Shown piece after piece: positions 9,480 through 21,215 of a stretch of 64,000 nucleotides of DNA. The notes beneath the pieces are model-generated. The model had not been told where the DNA came from. It made no database searches and saw only the letters and a list, made by a program, of their open reading frames with translations. Source of the DNA: Sabethes cyaneus (lineage: Eukaryota > Arthropoda > Insecta > Diptera > Culicidae). The stretch lies in contig NC_071354.1 of the NCBI RefSeq assembly GCF_943734655.1, positions 6,235,001 through 6,299,000 on the forward strand, in the 5' to 3' direction. Position numbers and translations under genes: made by a program. The first letter of the stretch is position 1; every line of letters begins with the position of its first letter.

Positions 9480-12400
9480 CAAACTGTCGGGCCCCTTGGC
9501 GAACTAGGAGAAATATGGGGGTTTACATATAATGACATCCCCTTACACGAGACACTCCATTGAGCTAATTCAAAGCTCAAAAATGACATTCACCTTGCCA
9601 CACTTCGACAACTCGATCCCGTATACCTCCTAGGTACGTGGTAGCCACTCCCAGGTAATTTATGCAGGATCAAAACGACAGCATATGGCACCATGCCATG
9701 CAAGGGATCGAAGGAAGCAACCGTTTTTTTGTCGTTTCCTTCTTCATGATGCAAACATGCCCTAATTCTTATGTTGACATCACCCACCGCCTTGGTGAAA
9801 CCAAACCGGAAAGGCGAAGCCACCGCCACTCATATGAGGAGTAGAACAGCGACTAGTGAGTGGCCATTTTTCCCATTCATTAATCTTTGCGGCTGGCCGC
9901 ATCTGTGTGGCAGCGGCATGCATGCATGCGGTAGAGATCTAAGAGGAAAATGGATCACCAGAGTGCCGGAAGCTAATATATTTAGGTACCTAACGTAAAT
10001 AGCTGTTTTTAAAATTCCGTTGAGTCGTTGACTTTTGCTTTTGCTGCCCGCTTTCAAGCGCAACAAGAAAACCCGGTGACGTCAGCAGCTTTAATTTTGT
10101 GCTGATGACACGGTTTGCTGCGATCTCTGTGTGTAGTACAAAAAAACTTTTCTGACTCTCGGAAGTAGAGTCTGAAGAAGGAAATGAAAACAGTCTTGAT
10201 AATCCAACTAACAGTGAGTTGCAGTTCCGTGTGTTGTCGAGGTAAAACTCAAGATATTAAACCACTTTAATTAGTTGTCCTTGTTCTGCGCAAGTCAGCA
10301 CATAATTTTAAAGATTAGATTTAATGTGAAATGAAACTTTTCCCTCGCTCGGTTAGGAAGGCAAAACATAACAGGAGCTTGTCGACGTGTTCGGAATGGT
10401 GTAGCAAGAGAAGACAAAGGAAGACAATATCGTCCTAATACCCATCGAAGAAACCGGAAAGCCTTGTATTTGTTTGGTGGAAGAAAAATATGCCAGAAAA
10501 CATAATCACCGAATAATGCCTGCCCTTGTTACATAGTGGTATGCCAGGAACTTTTTCCTTGAACCGGGGGAAGTGGTTGGGGTTGGGGTTGGGGTTGGGG
10601 CTGTGGATGTGAAGCTGAAGGGGTTATCGCTGCTCACACGATGCTTGGTTTTTGTCGCTTCCCATGCCCAAGCCTTCGTCCATGGCTAGGCACCAGCGTA
10701 TCATCATCATCGTCATCATCGTCCTCAGCATCAAGTGTAGATGTGACAGAGAGGCTTCATTAAATACATTACACCAAGTGCTCGCCCGCAGGCATGCCAA
10801 GGTGGAAAACACTGTTCGGACAGTAGTTTTCACACGTACGCTGTCGCTTTTGTCGGTAATTTTCGTCCCAAATATGGCTTGTCTCCTCACCAGCTCACTA
10901 GTGAAGGCCCAGTAGGCGTGGCGGAAGATTACTCGTGCTCGTGTCGGAAAATGTGACAGCAGCGCTTCCGAATTATGTGCTCCGCTGGGTTATTATCAGC
11001 CCTGTGCCAGAAGCAGCAGCAGCAGCAGCAGTCCTATCGCTGGGAGTTCTATTTCCGGCACCGTGAGGCATCGAGTCGAAATTAGACTCGTGCAGAATCG
11101 CACAAGACAAGGCTGGTAGGCTGATCATTATTACCATCGACTTTGGGATAGGTAAAATAGGTTGGTTCAAATTGCCGAACAATTAATTAAGATGTCAATG
11201 GCTTCGCTAACATGAATGTTCTTCTAGGACAGTCACATGTTTTACCTGAAAGGTTTTTTTTTGCTTTCGTTGGTCCTCATTTGCACGAAGGGCTTCCTCA
11301 TCAGTAAAACAAAAAAGCACTTTGTAGGCTTCCAACCATATTGGCATTGCGGTGCCGTGTGCATGTGGAAAAGGAACGCTTTTCTTTGCACAACTTTTCC
11401 GTGCAGCGCATCGAGCGGCGACAGTGGCACAATTTGAAACAATGGCTTAAAGAGAAGGTACAAGCAATCCACATAATAGGTATGCATACGAACGAACACG
11501 GAGCTGGGTGGTGTGGTCCTTGGCTGGTAGAGCAGTAGCAGCCACTAACCAGCAATAATATGAAATCTATAAAAAGCTACTCCCAAGCGTCCTTCTTCCT
11601 GGCCCTTCGAATCGAGGCGCTACACATGCGGATGAATAGCCGAGCATAGCAGGCCTTGTTTCCATCATCGCCACAGGGGAACCGTCGGCCTTCAAGCGGG
11701 TGATCAGGAAGTCGGGCGGACGGGAAACAAGGCAGATTGAAGTAGCTATCGTTTCTCCGCTGGGATTAGTACCGCAAACAGCTGGTGTTACGGAATCGGC
11801 AAGAGACTCGGAATATGGATTAAATATAGCATAAATTGTTTCCACCGTACGTCTAACTTGGTCTGTGGGGTCACATAAGTACGTAGTAGGCGCATGCAGC
11901 ACACCGTCGACCGTCCTCGGGAGACGGTTGGGTCGGAACCGGGAGTGAATCCTTGCATGCACACCCTACTACTGCTGGCCAGCGCAGCGTCAGCGCCTAC
12001 TGTGTGTTGCTGATGCCTGCAGGTTGTTAACAGTGTTATTGTAGTACGCTCGGGCTCGGCTTTAGACGGGCTTTTTTGCTCTCGCTCTGTCTGTTCGGAT
12101 CAGAATGGATGACAATTTCCATGCAAATTTGTTTGCTTTTTGCTGCCCCCGAGCCGTTTAGCTGGCAACAGGTACTTCTCGGCCGAAGGGGGTTGTTTTA
12201 TGGCGGTGGAATATCTTGATAGCACACGATAAGTGGAATTATGCTCTTTTGTGTCCGCTTCAGGTGAAATAGATGCACGTGCTTTTCTTGCGATTGGCCG
12301 TTTGCTAATTGAAACCGCCAGCGTCGGCAGCTTTTTGCCGCATTTCCCACGGAGCTGTCATCAATTATCACGTCATCATCCGTGAGTACGGAGTACGTGA

Positions 12401-13900
12401 AAAAATGTCTCACTCGCAAACAAAGCTGCCGAGCCAGGAAGGCACCTAATCGAGCAACGAAATGTACTTTGAGCACTTGTCAAGTTAAAAACATTTGCGT
12501 TCCATTTGCACAGCACAGTTGTTTCCCCAAAAAACAAAAGTAAATGAGGTACAGAATGAGGACTAATTTCACCGGGGGAATGACAGCGAAAAGTTTCTCC
12601 ACCGTGGCATTTCACAGTCAATTGAGTTTAATTCCGACGACGCTCTTCGTTCCGTCTCTGGCTGCCTGGTTGGCCTTTTGCCATTTGTCGAACGACCGTT
12701 GTTAATTTTCTCAGAATAATGAAAATTTTCCTCCATTAAATGTCATACCACTTTAGATTGAATTAAATATACCGATAAATTCTAATCTTATAGCTGCTGA
12801 AAACCAGTCTCTACTCGAGTTTGTCTGTTTATGGCGAACGGAGAAATTGTCTGCTGGCGTCGCCTGCTGTGATGCTTTTCGTGTAATTCAAAAAGTTTTG
12901 CTCTAAAATTGACCCAATAATAGCTCGATCCCAGCGGGAAGACTGCCGTTGTCATCGGCTCCGTATAAATTGTCAAAAAGTTAAATAAAGCAAACTTCTT
13001 TCCCTGTCCCGTTTATTTATATTCTGCCGTTTTCCCGTTGTTATACGATTGTACTTGTACTCGATAGACCCCATGCCCTGAGATGCGCGCCATAGACCGC
13101 TGTCATTCGCAGATAGGTTTTTTGTGCCTGCAAAACTTTACCCGCTTTAGAAATGGGGTCCCATCCTTGTCGTTGTCGTTGGTTGTTGGTTGTGGATGGT
13201 AAAACAACATTTACAACCGACGACTGACTGCGGCGAAAATCACCGCAGGCTCGTTTATGCTGCTAATAGGCTGAGTTATTCGCACAAGTTCGGACGACAA
13301 ACGCAACGCAACGGTACACAAACGGTTCAGCAAACAGGCGCTGGAAATTTTATTTGTGATTTCAACTTGATTTTTGTTACTCGCACAAAAGCCAAGGTCC
13401 TTGTTATGGTTGGTTGATAGCAGATAGAAAAACTTCCGGGTAACTTTTTCGTTTCGACCCCCCCCCCCTGGGGACACACGCACACACGCACCCCCACACA
13501 ATCGGTCTTCATCATCCGACTGATATGATGGCCGGTACCATCAGATGACAATATTACAAACGATCGATTACATATAACTTTGATTGCCTTCGAATGGTTT
13601 TCAGCTCTTTCATAAAACAGACGTAAAAATCAGTTTTAATGATTATTTTATTGTCTTCAAAAATCAGCTTTAATTTATATTGGTCATTTAACAATGAAAC
13701 AATAAATGACAAAAAACATGAGCAAAATAAATTTTTGATTCACTTTTTTATACCTTTTTCTCAATGGGGAATAAAGTGGGACCATCATCATACATTTGCT
13801 GCGTGGAGGGTGCTTTTTATCATAGTAAGCCATGAACAATTTGTTACACTTTAAGATTACGGGGGGTATTCTTACGAACAAAAGTTTCGAAGACACTATA
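9480..13900. other. Unique-looking non-coding DNA, no gene recognised
   Basis: Base composition is more balanced than in the surrounding repeats, and I find no second copy in the window. Several open frames of 60-131 codons exist on both strands, including 131 residues on the minus strand at 11567-11962, but none shows a domain, a splice frame or a start context I trust. Short repeats: (TTGGGG)n at 10577-10600, (AGC)n at 11012-11031, poly-C at 13460. If the window is one gene's intron, this is likely intronic DNA upstream of the kinase exons. I looked here for the exon of the first half of C1A and did not find it. Confidence 0.5.
10577..10600 (+). repeat. (TTGGGG)4 G-quadruplex motif
   Basis: Four runs of four G separated by TT. 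This is the textbook intramolecular G-quadruplex pattern and is the same unit as the ciliate telomere repeat; here it is an isolated short tract, not a telomere. Confidence 0.8.
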
Positions 13901-13905
13901 CTGCC

Positions 13906-13972
13906 GCTACTCGCATAACAGTCCTATTTATATAGGAAATTTAATAGAAAATGGGACTATTATGCGAGTAGC
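13906..13972. repeat. Short hairpin at the edge of a duplicated module
   Basis: GCTACTCGCATAACAGTCC at 13906 is mirrored by GGGACTATTATGCGAGTAGC at 13953, a 20-bp stem with one mismatch and a loop of about 26 bases. Only the right arm is present in the second copy of the module at 18466. Confidence 0.65.
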
Positions 13973-14230
13973 TTCGCTACATTTCAGGATCATAAAGGAA
14001 ACATTAGCCATAAGGCGACGTTTACTATTACTACTAGGTCCATAACTGTTTGGCATAATTGTAGCCACTGCCACGATGATGGCATTCGCAACCTTCTCAC
14101 AGGCATAGTCCACGTGGTTGCTAAAGTTCTGCCGATCGGCGATCATCATCCATCCAGGTGCTTTAGTTTGACAGTTTCTCATATGACGTATGCAGTGCGA
14201 TAGAACTTCAAAATTTTTTACTACCGTCAT
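13941..14230 (-). other. Unidentified coding-like module, copy 1
   Basis: The minus strand holds a 100-codon open frame (14230 to 13928) whose C-terminal half, from YACEKVANAIIVAVA through SYGPSSNSKRRL, is repeated almost unchanged in another frame at 18515-18841. The N-terminal halves differ completely. Within the shared part most differences between copies leave the reading frame intact, although this copy lacks 29 bp present in the other. I do not recognise the protein. It may be a remnant of a transposon-encoded gene. Confidence 0.4.
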
Positions 14231-14329
14231 GCGAATTAAGTTGTTAATTTTATAATGAAGTAGCTGAAATCCTCGTTATTTTTACATTAAATAGCTTTAC
14301 TTTTTTTACACGACGATTAAAAACTGTTG

Positions 14330-17000
14330 AACTTTGCCTTAAAAAAAAAACAGAATAAAAATGCGATGAAAAGATAACTAAACTGCACGGAAAAGATATT
14401 GTAAAGATGACGGCAAGACGGTGTAATGACGATAAAGATGCGATCAGGGAATCAAATTATCATTGTTCATACGCAGAAATAACCGACAAAAACGAAGAGT
14501 GACAAACCAGTTATTCTATGCCTATAAAACAAACATACGTAGCAACCAGAATGTGTCACGATAACAAAATATCGGGACAAATGAATATCCATTCACACCA
14601 GCAAGCAGGACAACTTTAGCTGAGAATATAATTTGACACTCACTCTTACAAGCGCTTGTTGTTGTTGGTGATGCAGGTATACAATAAAATATGTCTTTGT
14701 CGCCAGTCGACTGGTTAAAGACAATATTTTATTAGCAACTTGAACAAACAGCACAAACAGCAAAAACCCTAAGGAAAAAAAAAATTCTTTGCTTTGACCT
14801 AAAGTTTGGTGTACAAAAGTTACCAACGTTACCTTGGTAACTACCAAACACTGTCGCTGCCGACACAGTGTGACATGATTAGGATTGCTTTTGTTGCGCA
14901 CAATACGCATTGCATACAGCAGTGTGTCTTTTTCACAGGCAACAACATAGTTGTTATGAAACATCTGTATCCACGATAAACAGCTACGATAACTTGTCTT
15001 TCTCCAAACTTTCATGCAATAGTGACAAACTTTCATCATACATTGCGCAACATTTTGAAGTAGGGACAATATCTCTGTCTCTTGTGCGTTTGTGATTTTT
15101 GATTCCCTGAATGCGATGGAAAGATCACCAAAAAATAGCCTGCGAAAATACGATATGAAGCCGATAATAAGATGACAAGAGATGACAAAAACACGACCAA
15201 AAATAACAGAAAGACTTTTGAAAAACTGCAAAGAGGCAATAAAACATGCTAAAAAAAGTTAACGAAAATATGTCGTATATTCGATAGAAGGACAACGAAA
15301 AGACAGTAAAATGACAGCGATAGACGAAAAGACAGCATTAAAAAACAACCAAAAAATGGCGAAGTGATAACAAAAGACGGAGAAGAGACGGCAAAAAAAG
15401 AAGACAAGCCGACAAAATGACGAGGAAACGATATTACAATAGTAACAAAATAGATGACAAACACGGTCGCTGAAAAAGCGACAGAAATGCTAAATTCAGA
15501 CGTCGAAAAACGAGGAAAATACAATGTAAAGATGGCAGAAATCGTGGATCATGAAAAGCCAACAAAAATACGACAAAAAGACAAAAAGTGGTGTTAAATG
15601 AGCGAAGAGAGGGTGAAAAAAGATGAAAGACGATAAAAACGCGCTGACAGAAGCGACAGAAAAAATTACAAAAAAAATATAAATAGAAGCAAAAAAGTGG
15701 TAAAGAGATGATAAAAAGATGACAAAACAGCGACTAGAAAGATATAAAAAAAAGACTACGAATAATTATAAAAAGACGCCGATAAGAGCTACCTAAAACG
15801 CCACAAAGGACGATTAAAAAATGATAACAAATCGCTGAAGAGGTGAACGATGTAAATCCAGGTGTTAAGCAGCTCGGAAAGTACGAATAATGACTGATAG
15901 AAATTAAAAAGATAACTGAAAAACGACAAGACGTCAGCAAAAGGTAACAGAGAACAGATAACAAATAAGATAGTAGGTGACGGAAAAGTGATAAAGAGAT
16001 GGTGAAAATACGATGAAAAGTTAACGAAATGAGGACTATGAAAGATGGCAATAACAAAGGAAATAACATGTGTAAATACAATAAAAAGACGACGAAAGGA
16101 GGCCAAAATAGCAACAACTAAAAACAAACAAAAAATACCGCAATAACGTTAAAAACATCAAAATGCCGAAAAAATGCCTGTAACAACCGGTGAAAATATG
16201 TCAAATAAACGGTGAAAAGACAACATTTTAGTTGTTGATGATGAAAAAGAGTGACGAAATGACGACAGAAAAATGTCGAAATGACGACAATATAATCGCA
16301 TAAAGTTAGCAAAAGATAAAAATATAAGGCGAAATGACTACAAAAGACGACATAAACGGCAAAAAAGAGCCGAAAAAAGGCAAAAACGCCAAAAACAGAC
16401 GTGCAGAAACGACAAATAGACCATAAAAAAATGGAAAAAAGACCTTCAAAAGACAACAACAATATGACAGAGGATAACGAAAAGATAGCAAATAAACTAC
16501 AAAAAGAAGGCGAAGAAGCGGTGAAAAGACAGCGGAAAGATGACGAAAAAAATATGACAAATAGGCGAAAAGACCATGAAAAAAAGAGGGAAGACGACAA
16601 AAGTTTTCTTTTTTATTTAATTTCACGCCGAAAAAACGCCAAAGAAGCTACAAAAATGCCAAAAAAGACAGTAAAACGAGAAAAAGATTACAAACAGATA
16701 CAAAAACGCTGGTAAATAAACGATAAAAAGACGACAAAATAGTGGCAAGAAATCCGAAAAAAGGGTACAAATGATGATACAATGGCGTCATGAGGAGCAA
16801 CAAAAAACGGTACAAAACATTGATAAAAAAATACAACAAATCGCTGAAAAGCAATGTAAAAATGCCAGAAAGCCAGTCGTTAAAAAGAATGTAAAGCGAC
16901 TGATGAAAAAACGTTAAGAAGACGATGAATAACTAAAGAAAAAACGACGAAAAATGGAAGATTAAAAATGGAAAAACAATGACGAAAGGCGAATGATAAG
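14330..17000 (-). repeat. Purine-rich array (pyrimidine-array family, minus orientation), with a non-repetitive insert
   Basis: The plus strand is dominated by A and G with GACGAAAAGAC and GACAAAAAG words, and the minus strand is the pyrimidine-rich side. Minus-strand open frames up to 160 codons (for example 16600 to 16118) are stop-free only because of this skew. About 14460-15110 interrupts the array with mixed-composition sequence, including part of a 212-codon minus-strand frame (15231-14593) with no recognisable domain. No gene is supported. From 17001 to 17460 nothing specific is seen. Confidence 0.7.
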
Positions 17001-17462
17001 ACATCAAGAATGAAAGTCGAGCGTCAGCGTCCTTGATTAATTAATATCAAATCTCAAATGTATTATGAACTGATTTGATTTTAAAAGGTATTAGTTTCCT
17101 TCAAACACAATCAAGAATAGTTTTGACGAAGAGTGACCACACGTTTAGGTGGAGTGAAGCATTCTGTGTAAAAATAAAAGAAAACAGTACACATCGTACT
17201 TAATTTACACTTTTCAGCACAACTAACCAATGCTCAATACGAACAAACCATCAAATGAAGCACAAAATAAACGGTTAAGTGATGGTTTCTTCGGCAAAGT
17301 TGTAAAAAATGTAAAAACAAGCAACTTTGTTAAATAAAGGAATTTGTATCTTCATCGGGTGCAGAGTTATAGAGCTAGTTATTTTGAATGTTCCTTGAAA
17401 ATGAAGTTTTCATACTTTTGGGCATTTTTTAAAATTGTCGTTCAAAATCACATAAGGCTATC

Positions 17463-17985
17463 GAGAATTTTTTGTCAATAAAATTGCCAACACGGTCGCA
17501 CGCGGTGGTCTAGTGTGCTATGCGTGATGTATAAATTCGTGCATTTTTAGATACTAATTCAGCACTCAAACAGATACGTTTTAAATTAAATTGCAACTAA
17601 AAGAGACGCCAGAATTGAGCTAGCATGCATACTTTTTGTACTTAAGCTAATTTAAGGCAAACAGGACCGACATTTAAAAATGTTTAATAACTCGGTAACG
17701 TTGCAGATTTGACCATATGCGTAGAAGGATTTTTTCGTCAAAGTTAGTCCTCTATCATTCCCTACCTAACACCCTGTATATGTATGTATATTCCGTCATA
17801 ACTCCAGAGCGCCTGGACTGTTCTCCACCAAACCACTATGGGCCAGAAATTAAAATTTCGGGACAAAAATATTTGCGGTTAAACAGCATGTCTCAGCTCA
17901 ATGTTATCTTTGGCAACTTTTTGAATAAAAAATTGATGCATATTTTGAAGGGGTCGTCCAATATTTAAGCGTTACTTAGACAACA
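17463..17985. repeat. Dispersed repeat shared with 21216-21330 and, inverted, with 961-1130
   Basis: The word group TTTTTTGTCAATAAAATTG and CGGTGGTCTAGTGTG at 17468 and the group ATTCCGTCATAACTCC with GCGCCTGGACTGTTC at 17790 are contiguous at 21216-21330 but lie about 240 bases apart here. 17826-17985 is the inverse of 961-1130. It has no coding potential. Confidence 0.65.
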
Positions 17986-17995
17986 ATTTAAATAA

Positions 17996-18462
17996 GACCA
18001 TTGTAAATCATTCTAAAGGTTTTTGTCACCCCCCCTTGGAAATTGGCTTGAAAAATCGGGGAGCAAAAAAATAAGGATATGAGTCAAAACTTTTTTTTTA
18101 TAAAATCAATTGTCTGTGGGCTCTACAGCCTGGAAAACTTGAAAAATGAGTGTATGAGTTGAGTTAACGCTTCTAGCATGAAATAGAAATGGAAATTCAA
18201 ACAGCGGAATTTCCGAAAATCGGCCAAAAAAATTTTCTTTCGTTTTTGTCTTTATTTCGTACTTTTGCATGGAAATTAACAACGTATATATTAAAAGCAA
18301 GAATAGATTTGGTTTTCACGTTTAATATTAAAATAAAAATGCCTAAAATCCATATTTTTTTGCTCGATTAAAAAATTCTCTTTGTTTTTTTTTCGCCCCC
18401 CCCCCCCTTTCAGTGGCCCAACACCGGAGGGACAAAAACTTTTTAAAATATTTGTAATGGCC
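17996..18462 (-). mobile_element. PIF/Harbinger-type MITE, copy C (most complete)
   Basis: Inverted ends GACCATTGTAAATCATTC and ATATTTGTAATGGCC match the Harbinger-like TIR. Flanks are TAA (17993-17995) and TTA (18463-18465), a TWA site with one mismatch. C/G homopolymers lie near both ends. The central region has CAATTGTCTGTGGGCTCTAC and AAAATCGGCCAAAAAAAT, shared with copies A and D. There is no transposase. Confidence 0.75.
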
Positions 18463-18841
18463 TTAATAGAAAATGGGACTATTATGCGAGTAGCTTCGCT
18501 ACATTTCGTTTGCTTTACAATGCTGCTCCGTATCTGAGGATCATAAAGGAAACATTAGCCAAAAGGCGACGTTTACTATTACTACTAGGTCCATAACTGT
18601 TTGGCATAATTCTAGCCACTGCCACGATGATGGCATTCGCAACCTTCTCACAGGCATAGTTCACGATTGCTTTGTACGATGGTGGATCTCTACGGGGGAC
18701 CTTCTGGCTTCGGTAGTAATACCTGCCTCTGTATCTCCCACATGTCTCGCAAGGGCCAGACAGTTCTTTCAGGCAGTTCTTTAGCATTGTTTTAAAAAGA
18801 TCTGGAAACGCTGCCATTGCGGCTTTCAGGGCTTCATTCAA
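18463..18841 (-). other. Unidentified coding-like module, copy 2
   Basis: A 108-codon minus-strand frame (18841 to 18515) starts MNEALKAAMAAFPDLF, contains a cysteine cluster CETCGRYRGRYYYR, and ends with the segment shared with copy 1. CX2C next to a basic, tyrosine-rich stretch could be half of a zinc-binding module, but no partner cysteines follow. It directly abuts the Harbinger MITE at 18462. I do not recognise the family. Confidence 0.4.
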
Positions 18842-19014
18842 GTTTAGGTTTGGGACGCCCTAACTAAGATATCCGGGAACCCTTCCGCACTTTGACTCGA
18901 CAGCTCGACGCATGTTCTAAGCACCTCAATGAACAGTTCCTTATCAAAGGTTTTCATCTTTCATTTGCGCCTAACTCTTTTTATCCCCCGCACTGCCACT
19001 CTCCACTCGCATCA

Positions 19015-19950
19015 TATCTTTATTGCTTTCAAAGCAGCATACGATACAGTCGATCGAGACAAGCTGTGGCAGATAATGCACGAACACGGTTTTCCGGACA
19101 AACTGACGCAACTGATCAGAGCTACATTGGATCGAGTGATGTGTTTCGTGCGCATCCCTGGGACACTCTCGAGTCCCTTCGAGACGCGACGAGGGTTGAG
19201 ACAAGGTGACGGTTTATCCTACATGCGGTTCAACATCGCGCTTGAGGGGGTGATCCGACAAGCGGGTATCTAAACGAGAGGCACGATTTTTACCAAGAGT
19301 AGCCAACTTCTAGGCTTTGCAGATGACTTCGATATCATAGCCAGGAACTTTGCAATCTACGCCACAGTGCAAGCGGAGTCTAGGAGAATTGGGCTAAAAA
19401 TAAATGCGTCGAAGACAAAATACCTGAAAGGAAGAGGCTCAAAGGAAACAAACGCGCGTCTCCCACGGACCGTAACCGTTGACGGCGACGAACTAGAAGT
19501 GGTAGAGGAGTTCGTGTATTTGGGATCGCTGGTGACCGCGGACAACAACACTAGTAAGGAGATGCATCGGCGCATCCGAGCGGAAAATCGGGCCTACTTT
19601 GCCTTTCGTAAAACGCTACGATTAGGAAGCATACGCCGCTGCACGAAGCTAACAATGTACAAGGCCCTTATTAGACCGGTAGTTCTTTATGAACTTGAAG
19701 CCGTGACGCTGCTCTCGGAGGACATACGCGCCCTTACCGTGTTTGAGCGGAAAGTGCTGCGGACGATATTTGGCGAAGTACAAACTGAAAGCGGAGAGTG
19801 GCGGAGGTGTATGAATCACGAGCTACAGGCACTGCTTGGGGAGACTCCCATCGTACATCTAGCGAAAGTTGGACATGAGATGAGAGTTGAAATTGGACCT
19901 TCAACCGTACTTGACAGTATTAAAACGCGGCTAAAAGTAAATTTGGACAC
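19015..19950 (+). pseudogene. RTE-like LINE fragment, reverse transcriptase palm to C-terminus
   Basis: The RT starts at FKAAYDTVDRDKLW (about 19026), continues RRGLRQGDGLS near 19190 and LLGFADDFDII near 19310 (the FADD catalytic motif), with a stop at 19271-19273 between them. A 237-codon frame from 19367 to 20080 carries the thumb and connection region (VVEEFVYLGSL, LYELEAVTLL, FERKVLRTIFG, RRCMNHEL). The last 40 codons run into unrelated SINE sequence. The same region occurs, more decayed, at 41330-41880, and a related element lies on the minus strand at 48320-49260. The 5' half is missing, so this copy is dead. Confidence 0.85.
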
Positions 19951-19954
19951 ATAT

Positions 19955-20033
19955 AGCAAAGCAAAAAAGCAAAGTCTAGGTACTACATTCCGTTATCGAG
20001 ACCTGACCTTCTGTTTCTATACGACAGACTTCG
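19955..20033 (-). mobile_element. SINE 3' fragment (GCTTTGC-tailed family)
   Basis: Reading the minus strand, the sequence ends with CCTAGACTTTGC followed by TTTTTTGCTTTGC. It matches 41903-41975 over about 75 bases (ACGGAATGTAG, AGAAGGTCAGG, TCTGTCGTATAGAAACAG). Only the 3' end is kept. From 20034 to 20284 nothing else is recognised. Confidence 0.6.
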
Positions 20034-20284
20034 AAAAGTCTGAAAAACCTATCCATGACTGGATTGCAGAATATTTTTAGCCTGGTTCTGAAAAAATCAC
20101 AAAGTTTTTTGCCGCTTTTTAGGCAAATGGTATTTTCAGCACTTTCGCTAAATCTGGATTTTCCAAGAGTTTGTGCAAAACTCTTGACGTCATTCAAGTT
20201 CCATTGTGTACTGCTCCGCAACGTTATGGAATATTTTGACGAAACTGGCACCATTTGTTCCTCATAAACATGTAAACAGAGTTA

Positions 20285-20893
20285 TCTCTTCTCTTCTCTT
20301 TTTCCTTTCCAGTTTTCATGTTTTTCTAACTCCTTTTAACTAATTTATCCTTCTCGTTTTGACGTTTTTCGTCACGTTTATCCTGTTTTGGGTTCCCATT
20401 TTACTCTCTCCTATCCAGTTTTTCTTATTTATCTCACCGTTATCATCTTATGCCCTTCCGTTCTACCTTTTTCGTTGGTCCGTTCTTTCTGTTTTTCCTT
20501 TTTTCTCCATTATATCCTATTTGAGTTCCTTTTCCCGTTTTCTTTGTTTCCTTTATTGATCCTATCGATCTCTCGCTATTTTCTTCTTCTTTACTGCCCG
20601 GTGTTTGCTCTTACTCTGTCCTTTTGCTCTTGTTTTCCTGTTTCGTTTGTTGAGTCCTGATTTTACTCTGTTTCGTTTTTGGTCTTTTTTCCGGTTTTTT
20701 TTTCGTTTCAGACCCGTTTTTCGTCTATAAAGTCTTGTCGTTTTTTACCTTTTTTCCTTCTGTTTCTCTCCCGTTTTATACCACTTTTTTCTCTTTTTAT
20801 GTCCCGTTATTTTTTATCATTTTTCTCGTGCTTTTCGTTTTTTTTATCTAGTTTGTCTAGTTTTGGTCATATTTTCTTTCGTGTTCTTTTGTG
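20285..20893 (+). repeat. Pyrimidine-rich array
   Basis: Near-pure C and T, homologous to 57900-58160 and 60170-60480 (shared GTCACGTTTATCCTG and ATAAAGTCTTGTCG-type anchors). Open frames are compositional artefacts. Confidence 0.75.
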
Positions 20894-20894
20894 A

Positions 20895-21215
20895 ATATTA
20901 ATTGGAAACGGGATAAAAAAGAACGTAGAAGTAAAACTGGCAAGAAAAAAAGAAAAACGAATTGAAAATCATTATACTATTAGAGGAAAAGCGGGACACC
21001 AAAAAGAGAAAAGAAGAAAACGAGAAATAAAGAGAAAAAGAGGCAAAAAACGACGGTTCAATAGAAGAAAGAAAACGAGAATAAACTGGACAGAAAAAAA
21101 AGAGAAAAGCGATGAAGTAGGAAAACAAAAGGAGAAAATACAGGAACAAAAAGAAAAGAAAATAGAGAACAAAACAGAACACTACAGAAAAGGGAAAAAG
21201 GAACGGGACATTTTT
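20895..21215 (-). repeat. Purine-rich array, abrupt strand switch from the preceding tract
   Basis: The skew flips within a few bases at about 20893 (…TTCTTTTGTGAATATTAATTG… then GGAAACGGGATAAAAAAG). The minus strand is then the pyrimidine side. The adjoining tracts are similar in style but are not an exact inverted repeat. Confidence 0.65.

Noticed and set aside
14593..15231. 212-codon minus-strand frame
   Set aside because: Half of it lies in the skewed purine array, the rest shows no domain; a neighbouring frame is equally plausible.
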